Below, piece after piece: positions 22,192 to 32,227 of a stretch of DNA of 64,000 nt. The DNA comes from Chaenocephalus aceratus (Eukaryota > Chordata > Actinopteri > Perciformes > Channichthyidae), in NCBI GenBank assembly GCA_023974075.1, contig CM043797.1, positions 248,001 through 312,000 on the forward strand, written 5' to 3'. Position 1 is the first letter of the stretch. The number at the start of each line of letters is the position of its first letter. The position numbers were made by a program, and so were the translations under genes. The notes beneath the pieces were generated by a model. It had not been told where the DNA came from. It was given only the letters and a program-made list of their open reading frames with translations, and made no database searches.

Positions 22192-22661
22192 AGTGGACCT
22201 ATCATGCTATATTTGAAACATATAGTGTAGGACCATGCCTATATAAAACATGTCTGTGAAGTTTTTTTTTCAAAATATCCTGCATTTTAGCCATGCCTCA
22301 TTTCGCTCTATTTGCTCTTTTCCAGCCCTGTTTTTGCAAGGGCTGATTCTGCTTTTGTGGCAGACTACAGCGCCACTTACAGGCCTGGCATATGTACTAC
22401 AGCGTCTTCAGCGCTTTCGAGCGGTCTCTCATTCCCCTGATAGGTGGAGAGTTGCCCATATAGGCGGAGCACCCCTTATCTGACGTCAGAAAAATTCACA
22501 TAATAATCAGCTCCGTTGCAGCCCCGTTTTTAGAGATTTGGGTATGGAGGAAAAGAGAGAGGGTTGTGTTTTCTGACACTTGGTGAGTTCCCTGACACAC
22601 CGAGGACACATATTCATGTATAAAATATGTACAAAAGTGTATTTTGCATGATAGGTCCCCT
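22192..22661. mobile_element. TTAA-flanked MITE (Kolobok or piggyBac type), 470 bp
   Basis: Inverted ends AGTGGACCTATCATGC and GCATGATAGGTCCCCT, flanked on each side by TTAA (22188-22191, 22662-22665). No transposase. Ends of this type are common in teleosts from memory; the TTAA target points to Kolobok or piggyBac mobilisation. Confidence 0.8.
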
Positions 22662-22859
22662 TTAAGTTTCACTTCATATTTTTTATTGAATTCCAACCTT
22701 GGTAATACAAATATATTTTTCACTGTTCACTGTTCATATTTTTCACCTTTCATAAAAGCCCAATAAAAAAACACAACAAGTATGTAGATGCTCCTACAAC
22801 TATAAAAAAAAAATTATAGTTGAATCTAAACAACCCAGGCTATAGTTGATGGTTTAGAT

Positions 22860-22926
22860 CAGGGGTGCCCAACCAGTCGACTGGGAATCCTGAGATTCCC
22901 AGTCGATCGCAAGATGTGTCTAAAAA
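22860..22926. mobile_element. hAT terminus with 12-bp hairpin
   Basis: CAGGGGTGCCCAACCAGTCG is a hAT-type end. Within it CGACTGGGAATC and GATTCCCAGTCG form a perfect hairpin around CTGA (22878-22905). It abuts the repeat ORF region directly, with no opposite end found. Confidence 0.5.
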
Positions 22927-22934
22927 TTGAAAAA

Positions 22935-23650
22935 CGGAGCAGGTGTCGGTGGGACCACCAACAGGAGAGAACAGGGAGTTGGCAGGACCCCCGGCGGAAC
23001 AGGTGTCAGCGGAATAATCCCCGGTGTTGCCGGGACAGGTGTCCCCGATGAAACAAGGGCTGGTGTCGGCAGGACCCTCGACGTAGCAAGTGTCGGTGGG
23101 ACCCCCAACAGGATAGGATATTGTGTTTACAGGAAACCCGGCGGAGCACGTGTTGGCGGGACTCCCAACAGGACAGGATATGGTGTTGGCAGAAAACCCG
23201 GTGGAGCAGGTGTCGGCGGAGCCCCCAACAGGACAGGATCTGGTGTTGGCAGGAAATCCGGCAGAGCAGGTGTCGGCTGGACCCCCAACGAAAACAGGTG
23301 TTGGCGGGACCCCCAACAGGTCAGGGCACGGAGTTGGCAGGACTCCCAGCGGAACCCACAACGGAACAGGACATGGGGTTGGCAGGACCCCCGGCAGAAC
23401 AGTAGTCGGTGGGACCCCCAACAGGACAGGACACGGAGTTGGCAGGACCCTCAGCGGAACCCCCAACGAAACAGGACATGGAGTTGGCAGGACCCCCGGC
23501 AAGACAGGCGATGGTGGGACCCCCAACGGAACAGGACACAGAGTTGGCAGGACCCCCAGCAGAACCCCCAACGAAACAGGACACAGAGTTGGCAGGACCC
23601 CCGGCAGAACACTAGTCGGCGGGACCCCCAACAGAACAGGACATAGAGTA
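22935..23650. repeat. Minisatellite of about 35-60-bp units (GGACCCCCAACAGGACAGGA type)
   Basis: Roughly 15 degenerate units of GTTGGCAGGACCCCCGGC and GGACCCCCAACAGGACAGGA alternate, giving higher-order repeats. All three minus-strand frames stay open over hundreds of bases because units keep multiples of three. Confidence 0.8.
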
Positions 23651-23727
23651 GGGACTTGAGTAGGGACTCGAGTAGGGACATGAGATGGGACTTGAGAGGG
23701 AACTCGAGAGGTGACTTGAGAGGGGAC

Positions 23728-24381
23728 TAGGGTTGGGAACCGAAACTCGATAAGAAAATACTGGGTACCCATACAAAATACACAATTTTGGTTCTTCTTA
23801 ACGGTTCCTAAACACGGTAGACCCTGTATTCCAGCGGGTCCGTCTGCGCCGCGGTGACCCGGTGGAATACAGGTTGGACCTGGAGAATCACATAACGGCC
23901 GGTCGTCAGCGGGCCGTTGACGGCCGGCTCCGCCCTTAATAACGGCATCATGTAAGTTGCGCTGACAGGCGACAGAGGTCCACAGTTGCCCCGCAGCGAG
24001 GCTCCCCCCGCCCTCCCATAGACAGTTCACGAGCTCAGTCACTTCATAACACCAAAGATGGATCGCGGTAAACGCTCTGAAGTGATGCTCCACTACATTA
24101 AGAAAGAAAAAGACAAGGTACAGTGTAATGCCTGTTAATAGCTTGCCACAGGCATAGCTCAGTTAAAATAAAGCACAGCTATTGTGCAATACCTTGGTAT
24201 CGCATGTATATTTTTTAATTGTAAAAATGTCTGTTAAAGCTTAAAAGAATAAAGATATTTTTGTTATCTAAACAGTTGACCTCTTTCTTTTACAATGTTG
24301 GAATTGAAACGGGGAATCGATAAGAACCGGAATCGATAAGCAGAACCGGAATCGATAAATTGCAAACGATACCCATCCCTA
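23728..24381 (+). mobile_element. hAT deletion derivative with BED-finger start, 654 bp
   Basis: Ends TAGGGTTGGGAACCGAAACT and ACGATACCCATCCCTA, flanked by exact GAGGGGAC (23720-23727, 24382-24389). Inside, from about 24058, a short plus-strand frame MDRGKRSEVMLHYIKKEKDK then VQCNAC and a stop is the start of a BED zinc finger, the N-terminus of hAT transposases. The remainder of the transposase is deleted. Confidence 0.9.
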
Positions 24382-24888
24382 GAGGGGACTCGAGAGGGAA
24401 CTCGAGAGGAGACTTGAGAGGGAACTTGAGAGGATACTTGAGAGGGAACTCGAGAGGAGACTCGAGAGGGAACTTGAGAGGTGACTTGAGAGGGGACTCA
24501 AGAGGTGACTTGAAAGGGGACTCGAGAAGAGACTCGAGAGGGGACCTGAGAAGGAACTTGAGAGGGGACTCGAGAGGAGACTTGAGAGGGAACTCGAGAG
24601 GAGACTTGAGAGGTGACTTGAGAGGGGACTCGAGAGGTGACTTGAAAGGGGACTCGAGAGGGAACTTGAGAGGTGACTTGAGAGGAGACCTGAGAAGGAA
24701 CTTGAGAGGAGACTCGAGAGGGGACTCGAGAAGGGACTTGGAAAGGGACTCGAGAGGGGACTTGAGAAGGAACTTGAGAGGAGACTCGAGAGGGGACTCG
24801 AGAAGGGACTTGGAAAGGGACTCGAGAGGGGACTTGAGAAGGGACTTGAGAAGGGACTTGGAAAGGGACTCGAGAGGGGACTTGTGTT
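24382..24888. repeat. 12-bp satellite (GGGACTCGAGAG / GGAACTTGAGAG)
   Basis: About 42 units, varying CTCGAG to CTTGAG and GGGA to GGAA. It continues left of the hAT at 23652-23727. Every unit is four codons, so it codes VPSR/VPSQ/VTSQ on the minus strand and GDSR/GNLR on the plus. Confidence 0.88.
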
Positions 24889-25594
24889 AGTCGGTACACC
24901 GACAGGACACGGGGAGCTGGCATCGGCCGGAGAGCCAACAGGTGACAAGGAACTGGAGTGGGTCGGAACATTGACAGGACACGAGGGGCTGGAGTGGGCC
25001 GGACCACCGACAGGACACAAGGGGCTGGAGTGGGCCCAACCACTGACATGACACGGGGGGCTGGCGTCAGCCGGGGAGCCAGTACTGGAGCCGAAACTGG
25101 AGCCAGAAACATGGCAGCAGGGGCCGAAACTGGGGCCGGAACCATGGCTGCTGGGGCCAGGACTGTGGCTGGAACCATGGCTGTGTGGGCCGGTTCTGGA
25201 GTCGGAACCATGGCTGCTGGGGCCTGTACTGGAGCCCAAAACATGGCTTCTGGGGCTCGGGTTGCTAGCTTGGACTTGTGACTCCTTGTCTTAGGAGCCT
25301 TTTGGAGGCTCCATGGACCTCCAAACGCCAGACGAGTACCCGAGAACGGATCCTGGACAGGAGCAGCAAATGGGGAATCACATGTCGGGAGGAAGTCCAT
25401 AATCCAGCCAGGTAAGAACTTCACTAAACATGGCTTCTCTGTAGCCATCTGGTGCGCCTCTGCCAGAGCAGCCTCTTTCTACTGAACACTAGACGCTCCC
25501 CTCCACCTACCATAGCAGCAAGCCAAAGAAAAGGTCAAACTAAGTAACTCCACCTCAAATGGATCTGCTGGGCCCATCTTTGGTTAGATCCTTC

Positions 25595-25930
25595 TGTCAG
25601 GGTTGAGTGAAGCAGGCAGGACCCAAATGCAGATTTAAACAGAAAATACCTTTATTTCAAGGCTAATGTAACAAACAGAACTTTTCCCTGTGAACACAGT
25701 CAAACACAAACAATAACTTAACAATGACAGACAGAAAAAACAGAACTTAAATACACACAGGACTAATCAAAGAAACAAGAGACATGTGAGGAGGGAGGAT
25801 AAAACACAGGGGCACCAGGTGAACACAATCAGAAAATCAGGTAGGAGGGAACAGGTAGGAGGGAACACACAGGCAGGAAACCAAAGACAGATCTAGACAA
25901 GACAAAACACAACACAGACAGATTGTGACA
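25595..25930 (-). mobile_element. LTR-like block of the repeat-protein retroelement
   Basis: On the minus strand it begins TGTCACAATCTGTC and ends ACCCTGACA, giving TG..CA termini. Internally it carries an AATAAAGG signal and CTGCATTTGGGTCCTGCCTG, seen in similar form at 43960. It is immediately followed by the ORF start at 25577. No second LTR is visible and it abuts a TTAA, so LTR status is tentative. Confidence 0.5.
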
Positions 25931-26470
25931 TTAACCTCTTAAGCCCCAAGCCTGTTTTTTTCGGGTTTCAGGCTCGAAAATGACATGCCCAAAACAAAGG
26001 ACTATAACTTATAAAAGGGTTATATGAATAATTTCTTTTATCAAAGCAAGGTCACATCTGTGAGTTGGATGTAGAAGTGTCAGAATCAATAAAGATGTTT
26101 CAGTGTCAGAGTAAATCCAGATGGAACATAGTCAAAAAGTGTAAATTATTATCTCCGCCCAAATAAAACCCATTACTTATAGTGAAAACCACCCTTGAAT
26201 GATGGGTTAGTAGCCTAAAAGCTTTAGGAATCCAAAGTATAACATATAATAAGTACCCTGTATCAAGATTGAGGCAAAATAAGTGAGAATTGACCTTTTT
26301 AGAGAGATTTAGCAAAAAAAGGTCCAAGCGGACTAAGCTTTGGGCACATTTGGTTCCATCAGTGCCATTTAACCTTTTTCAGGTACCAGACTGTAAAAAT
26401 CATTGTATAACATTTAATTATCACTATAGGTATTCATTCCATAAAAACAAATTAAGTGTGTGTATATGTA

Positions 26471-26578
<108 letters not shown>

Positions 26579-26753
26579 AAGTTCTCTCTTTGCATGAGAT
26601 GCATCTTACTTGCACAATACAAATTAGGAAACTTAGGAAACATTTGACTCCAACTGGAGCAGATTTATTTAAAAAAAAATAGCACCACACTATACAACAA
26701 GCATTTTTTGGGTAAAAAAAAAAAACGTTATACAAACCCTGAATGTTACAGTA

Positions 26754-26940
26754 TTACTCCAGTAAGTCATGCCATGCCCTGTAACAGTTCTTTTTGGTAG
26801 TGAAGCACAGAGGGACCTGACACTTCCTGCAGTACACAGGTGTCTTCACCCTTCTGTTGCCAGCATCAGAGCACCTCCTGCAGTACCTCCTGACCTTGGT
26901 GGCATCTTCCCCATAATACTCGGGCAACCAGAAGCCATAT
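26754..26940 (-). pseudogene. piggyBac transposase C-terminal cysteine-rich domain
   Basis: Minus-strand translation reads WLPEYYGEDATKVRRYCRRC, then a CxxC pair in VYCRKCQVPLCF, then CYRAWHDLLE and a stop at 26754. The spacing C-x2-C, C-x2-C-x4-C and C-x3-WH is the RING-like C-terminal finger of piggyBac transposases and PGBD proteins, which binds element DNA. Stops lie immediately upstream, so only this terminal piece survives. Confidence 0.75.
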
Positions 26941-27119
26941 CATCATCGCCTTCCTCACTGTGAAAACAAATGTGGAAAAAACAAATAGATTAATTCTCTG
27001 GCTTGTACTTTCAAAAATGTAACTCAAATCAGAAATAGTTTCTCTACAACAACAGCAGAACATCAACAGAGGGTGTCGTATTGTCATACTGATATTCTGT
27101 ACACACTGTGAAGACCACT

Positions 27120-27178
27120 GAGACAAATGTAACATTTGTGATATTGGGCTATATAAATAAACATTGATTGATTGATTG
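27120..27178. repeat. LINE/SINE 3' tail with (TTGA)n
   Basis: GATATTGGGCTATATAAATA followed by ATTGATTGATTGATTG is a common teleost retroposon tail; only the tail is present. Confidence 0.55.
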
Positions 27179-27286
27179 AATTTTGAGTGTGTGAAATAAC
27201 ATATCACTCAAAATGTATATGTGTAAATTATGTTCATATAATCTTTTCAATATTTAATAATATTCCGTCTGTCATATGACAGATGG

Positions 27287-27292
<6 letters not shown>

Positions 27293-27342
<50 letters not shown>

Positions 27343-27412
27343 AGTAATAATTGTAATAATTGTAAGTCGCTTTGGATAAAAGCGTCAGCTAAATGAAATG
27401 TAATGTAATACC
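27293..27412. repeat. (TA)n microsatellite and GTCGCTTTGGATAAAAGCGTC retroposon tail
   Basis: A (TA)n tract at about 27293-27336 follows a short palindrome (TATTCCGTCTGTCATATGAC and complement, 27261-27289). At 27365-27385 the tail motif GTCGCTTTGGATAAAAGCGT occurs, the familiar 3' end of L2-related teleost LINEs/SINEs. Confidence 0.65.
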
Positions 27413-27664
27413 GTGTTAAATTCAACATGTATATGTCTTGTTTATTTCAACAAGAACAAGAAACGGCATCCATCTTCTTTGTTTGTTGTTGTGTGTGAAA
27501 GAACATTATATCACAAGATGGATGCCGTCGTGTTATTGTCAAGTGTGTGAAATTACTATAGATGAATACACTCTTACACCAAATAAATAACAAAAAGATA
27601 AAAACAGATGAATATTCTTACACCAAATAAATAAGTAATAGATACAAACAGAGAGATTACATAC

Positions 27665-27807
27665 CTTTCCGGTGACGGAGGTTCATAATCAGAATCATTA
27701 CTGTCCCCTGTATGCGTGATGAGATCACTATCTTCCGACGGAGAGTCCTGAAATACGATGTCCAATGCCTCCTCGACGGACAAAAAAGTCTTCTTTCTGG
27801 CTGCCAT
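27665..27807 (-). pseudogene. piggyBac-like transposase N-terminal exon
   Basis: Minus strand from ATG at 27807: MAARKKTFLSVEEALDIVF, then an acidic stretch (SPSEDSDLI, SNDSDYEPPSPER) and a donor GTATGT after GAAAG. The xxxEEALxxxF plus acidic serine-rich region is the usual N-terminus of piggyBac (PGBD4-like) transposases. The DDD catalytic core is absent between this exon and the C-terminal piece at 26940. Confidence 0.65.
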
Positions 27808-28825
27808 TGTTATAAATAAAATAAAACAAATCCTGCTGTTTCGCTGATCGATCTGCCGTTCTCTGCTCTCCTGTCGCCGCGGGACATGCTATGCTATGCT
27901 ATGCAACACTATGCTGCGTAAAAAGAGTGGGCTGTGCGTAAACCAGCTATACTGCCTTTATTTATACTTACGCAAGATCCTATCTCTGGAACCCATTGGT
28001 CGATTTGGGTGATTGACACCTTTTTTGAATCGTTAGAGCCAATCAAATCGAGTGGCAGTTTCAAAATACGAAAATACGTTACGCCTGCGGAGGGGGAGCT
28101 ATGCGTACACTGCATCTCCCACAGCTGAAGCCACGGACTGTTAATCGTTGGACCTACTCTTCTGCTGTGAATGAAAGGATTGATTATCAATAATCATTTT
28201 AAAGTGACAAGAGACATTGGATTAACCTTGAGCACAACTTTCGATCACAAAACAGCCAAGGTAAGACCTAATTATTGTCATGGATTTGAAAACTGATATT
28301 GTTTACTTGCTATGTTCTGGCTGCTAGCTCGGTTAATGTTGTGCCTGCTGTGATGGGGTGTATACATGGAATCTGTGGAATCTCAGCTTTCAGAATATGT
28401 GTTGTTTGTGCAGAAAGTATGAATTATAAATGATCGTTTTTGTGAGTTATGAGCAGATATAGCAATTGCCCGTTTTTGCCATGGGCTCATTTAGAGGCTT
28501 CTTGTGAGACTTCTTTTTTTTCGTATCGTCAGTTAGCCAAGTTTCCTCTGGTCAGATGGGTATGGAATGTTAATGGTTTCATGAATGACACTTCAGATAT
28601 AACACTGTTGCTACATATATAGCATTTTCGGAACTCGGGTCCGTGGTGGTTAATGTCCTATAACATAATCTTCCTGTGCCAGAATAATGCACTTGAATGC
28701 ATCAAAGCTTTGTGATTGGCCGGCGTGACCCCATGTGTCGGGGCGTGGCTGGTGGGCAGTGGGCACTATTTTGCTGACGTTGTCTGTGTCAACAGGAGTG
28801 ACAGTGCACACACACAAGACCTGTA

Positions 28826-29105
28826 GTTATGTACTGTCACCCAGTTTCTATGAGTATAGGCGCAGCCCTCTAAAGCTATCGCTATTGGGTAATCCCACTG
28901 CACGTGTGCATCACTGACAGACTTAATCCACGCCCACCTATGACGTGGGCCCCACTTCCGGCCTCACTTCCGTATAAATAGGAAGTAGGCCCTACAATCT
29001 GCTCCCACACAAACAGCTTTTCTTCAGCTATTCGCGGAGCCAGTGGGGCCCGAACCTTAGAGGGCTGCGCCTATACTCATAGAAACTGGGTTACAGTACG
29101 TAACC
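28826..29105. repeat. DIRS terminal inverted repeat pair, about 50-bp arms
   Basis: Arms of about 50 bp with only a few mismatches, separated by about 180 bp. The shared core is CCCAGTTTCTATGAGTATAG plus GCGCAGCCCTCTAA. The spacer contains TATAAATA near 28973. Confidence 0.85.
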
Positions 29106-29707
29106 TCATCCTATTTCGTATAAGGCTTCGCCCTCTAAGGCTATCGCTATTAGGTTAAGGGCGAAACAGGATGTAGTCTACGCCCCACTGGTCCGTCCGT
29201 TACCAGAAGCACAAAACACACCTACTCAATTAATAACCCATGTCCATTTCGCCATGCGTAATGGAGCATCACATTCCCATGGAATATAGCATTAAAAAAT
29301 GAATATTCTCCATCAGGGAACGGAGGTAGGCTTAATAGGCTACCTGTCGTTTATAAAAAGTAGAGATCAAAGTCTCACTTGTTAAAAAACGATCAAGGAG
29401 GGGGGGGGGGGGGGAAAGGGCAGCTCTCTACGTGCCAACAGGCAGGAGAGAGGGCACGCAATTGAGACCCCGACATTACTCATTCTGGCAGGATATTCAG
29501 TACAGAGTGTGTCAGAGAGGTATGGGAGACATCCCTCAAATAAAAACGAATAAAAGAACAGGGAGAAGACCAAGATGCAGCAGTGCAAATGTCTTCCACT
29601 GTCATTCCTCCATGCAACGCCGTAGAGGTTGAAATTCCTCTGGTGCTGTGCACTTTATGTTCTCCGGGGGATCAACCACAGAGGAGACATACGCCTGTGA
29701 CACAGCC

Positions 29708-30642
29708 TCACACAACCAGTGTGACAGGCGCTGTGCAGACAGGCTGCCTTATTGAGCGCTCTCTGTAATGCACAAACAGACGCTGGGACCAGCGCAAAGC
29801 AGCCGTGCGTGCAATATAGCATGACAGCACGCGCACGGGACAGAGGAGATGAGATGTGGCTTCTTCCTCTGATGTGTGAGCAGGAGGAAAGAAGCCATCC
29901 AAAGTTATTACTCTCGATCTAAAAGAGCTTGTGACAACCTTTGGCATAAAAGCCGGGTTAGGGCGCAAAACAGCTGAGCTGCCATCTCCTTGGATCTGGA
30001 TACATGACGGAGCCACAGAGAGGGCAGACAAATCACTCACCCTTTTAGCTGATGTCAGAGCCAAGAGCAGAGCTACTTTGGCTGACAAGAACTTTAGGGG
30101 GACCTGATCAAAAGGTTCAAATGGAGCTTTACTCAGCGCGCGTAACACCAAAGCCAAATCCCATTGAGGCGCCAAAGCGTGTGACACAGGTCTGAGTCTC
30201 TGTACTCCTCGTAAAAAACGTTTTGTCAGAGGGTGACTAAACACTTCGTTGACACCAAAACCTACGTGGCAAGATGAAATGGCAGCTGCATATGTTTTGA
30301 CCGTGCTATAAGCCAATTCCTGTCCAGCAACAGCTGGAGGAATGACAGCACGTGAGGCAGGGGGCACGTAACGGGGTCCAGGCTTTTCCCTACACACCAA
30401 CGCTGGAACGCTGTCCATTTGGCTGTGTAGGATGCTCTGGTGGACGCAGCCCTTGATCCCTGAATAGTCCTCACAACATCTTGAGAGAGGCCGAGCCCCT
30501 CTAAGTGTTCCCGTTCAGGCGCCATGCCCACAAACGTTGGCCTAACACTGGGTGACAGCTGATCGCTCCCTCCACCTGGGAGAGAGCATCCCTGCCCCAC
30601 GGAATTTCCCACGGACTCCCTGACAGCATCCGCTGTATGCAT
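29708..30642 (-). pseudogene. DIRS tyrosine recombinase, frameshifted
   Basis: The N-terminal segment LSQDVVRTIQGSRAASTRAS, YTAKWTAFQRWCV, VLSFLQLLLDR is the SAM-like core-binding domain. A frameshift near 30315 leads to LAYSTVKTYAAAISSCHVGF, then LLALTSAKRVSDLSALSV with the catalytic arginine. The frame runs to FVHYRERSIRQPVCTAPV without the H-x2-R and tyrosine boxes in frame, so the C-terminal catalytic residues are damaged or shifted. Confidence 0.8.
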
Positions 30643-30705
30643 GGAAACCAGGACGCTCCCGTGCGCTACGGGGCTATTAAGACTGATATCAGTTGCTCTT
30701 CCTGC

Positions 30706-31773
30706 CTAGTCCAGGAACCGAGGGATCAGAGGGACTGGTGGGAAAGCGTACAATAACACCCTGGGCCAAGGTCTGTGTGCGAACGCGTCCACCCCCAGGG
30801 GGGGGGGTGGGGGTGATCCTGCCTTCTCAGGGAGAACCAGAGAGCACATTGCGCGTTCTCGCGTGCAGCGAGCAGATCCACCTCCGCTCTCCCGAACCTG
30901 CTCCACACCTGGGAGACCAGCTCGGGGTGGAGGCTCCAGTCCCCTTGTCGAGGACCTCCTCTGGACATGAGGTCTGCCCCTCTGTTCAACTCGCCGGGAA
31001 TATACAATGCTCTGACAGAGCAGTGTACGATCAGCGGTGTACGATCAGAGGTGTACGATCAGAGGTGTACGATCAGCGCTGATCGTACACCTCCCTGACA
31101 ATTTATGTAGGCTGTTCGAATCCACAAGTGCTGGATTACTCTCCATACGGCGAGTAATTCCAGCGCGTTTATATGAAGGGACATGTGCGGCGGCCACTGT
31201 CCCCCCACTGCCTGCGACATGCACGTTCCTCCCCACCCTGAGAGAGATGCGTCTGTGAACACCGAGGTGTGTGACGTCACTCTGCCGAGGGGAACCCCCA
31301 CTGACAGGAGGTGGATATTTTTCCAGTAGGTCAGATATAAACCCACGGACGGAGGAATGTACACCATGCGTCTCCTCTGACGCACAGGGTCGATGCACAG
31401 ACGAATAAACCACCTCGGTAGTCTCCTCATGTGAAAGAGACACAGGGGAATCACCACGTGACCAGCTGACATGCCCATGCCCAACAGCTGCATCACGGAG
31501 AGGGCTGTCACCACTCTGCGGGGTGTGACGCGCCTGAGGAGAGCTGTCAGATTCTCCACTCTCCGCTGTGAGAGTTGTGCTCTCATGCGGGCTGAGTTGA
31601 ATTCCACTCCCAGATAAATAATAATCTGGGAGGGAAGAGGACAGCTCTTCTTCCAATTGATGATGAAACCCAGGCTTGACGGATGAGATACGAGTTGTAC
31701 CGTCTGTAAAGCAGCTTCCCACACTGGAGTGTCCCTCTTCTTTCAAACACAGCTGCTGTTTTGTTTGTTGCAC
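30706..31773 (-). pseudogene. DIRS RT thumb and RNase H region, broken
   Basis: 31724-31600 gives SLGFIINWKKSCPLPSQIII then YLGVEFNSARMRAQLSQRRV (RT end). Next VFTDASLSGWGGTC and LHINALELLAVW are RNase H motifs (D, E). After YINCQGG the frame meets a 14-bp tandem array and stops, then resumes at about 31007 with MYIPGELNRGADLMSRGG and EVDLLAARENAQC. Several frameshifts and stops; not functional. Confidence 0.78.
31023..31090. repeat. 14-bp tandem array ending in a 26-bp perfect palindrome
   Basis: Four units GTGTACGATCAG(C/A)G at 31023, 31037, 31051 and 31065. The last unit reads through AGCGCT into its own complement, so 31065-31090 is a perfect 26-bp palindrome. It sits where the DIRS RNase H frame loses about 20-25 codons. 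Confidence 0.92.
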
Positions 31774-32060
31774 ATTTTAACACACCTATACACACACACT
31801 TTACTGATTACTCAACTAGACAATGGTTACAGTATTTTATTTACTTATTTACTTAAAGACCAAAATGTTCCTGTGGAACTGTAGAATTCTTAGGCAACGC
31901 ATAGCATAAAGAATAACGTTGAATTTAGAGGCAAAAGGAAGCAGGAAGATGCTCTCAATAGACACTTCTAGTTGGATTTCCAGTAGAAAGCTTAAGTTAA
32001 TGCTTGGCCTTTTCCCACGCTGGCTGCTGATGCTGTAAAGTTTGATCATAAGACCCTGAC

Positions 32061-32227
32061 CTGGCCAGTTTATGCAGGTTGGAGAAGATTCCTTCTGGGA
32101 CGCTCTCTATGAGGTTATGGTCGAGGCTGAGGGTGTTAACGCTGACCAGCAGGGCGATGGTGTCCCAGGGGATGTCCACTAGGTTGTTGTAGCTTAAATC
32201 CAAATCCTCGAGTGTCTCCGAGAAGTC
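32061..32227 (-). CDS. lrfn3: lrfn3 exon 3: leucine-rich repeats
   Basis: Acceptor TTCCTGCAG then [40 protein letters not shown] and [15 protein letters not shown], ending GCC AG before donor GTCAGG (phase 2). Repeats follow the LxxLxLxxNxL pattern. The segment [11 protein letters not shown] is diagnostic of LRFN proteins. VNTL and SVP.G.FS.LHKLAR favour LRFN3. The exon joins CAG of exon 2 without altering the frame. Confidence 0.93.

Larger units (their letters stand above)
22927..25577 (-). pseudogene. Repeat-rich retroelement ORF (V/P-repeat protein), split by a hAT
   Basis: Read on the minus strand, an ATG at 25577 (MGPADPFEVELLS) lies 18 bp inside a 336-bp LTR-like block. After one stop the frame continues MATEKPCLVKFLPGWIMDFL...APVQDPF, then A/P/V repeats, then about 35 four-codon units of VPSR/VPSQ type. 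After the hAT insertion it continues in longer units such as GVPPTPVLPGVLPTPCPV. Frame arithmetic shows both halves share one frame once the 654-bp insert and one 8-bp duplicate are discounted. A TGA near 24498 is a further break. The N-terminus resembles, from memory, predicted repeat-rich proteins of fish retroelements. Function unknown. Confidence 0.6.
28826..31773 (-). mobile_element. DIRS-type tyrosine-recombinase retrotransposon, 5'-truncated
   Basis: Minus-strand order is RT thumb, RNase H, tyrosine recombinase, then non-coding terminal inverted sequences, as in DIRS elements. At the 3' side, arms 28826-28875 and about 29056-29105 are inverted copies (ACCCAGTTTCTATGAGTATA, GGCGCAGCCCTCTAA), and a third partial copy (GCCCTCTAAGGCTATCGCTA) is at about 29131. 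Such inverted termini and complementary region are the DIRS hallmark. The RT palm and upstream gag are missing. Confidence 0.82.

Noticed and set aside
23050..23650. CRISPR-like alternating repeats and spacers
   Set aside because: Units vary in length, the 'spacers' are diverged repeats, and the context is vertebrate; it is a minisatellite.
24360..24890. Plus-strand frame of GDSRGNLR-type repeats
   Set aside because: The antisense reading of the 12-bp repeat; the minus frame has a start beside an LTR-like block and non-repeat N-terminus.
27934..28190. Open frames on both strands near copy A
   Set aside because: They lie in non-coding piggyBac terminal sequence shared with copy B and have no conserved wording.
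29708..30642. Phage or bacterial integrase
   Set aside because: Adjacent RNase H and RT-thumb wording plus inverted termini identify a DIRS retrotransposon.
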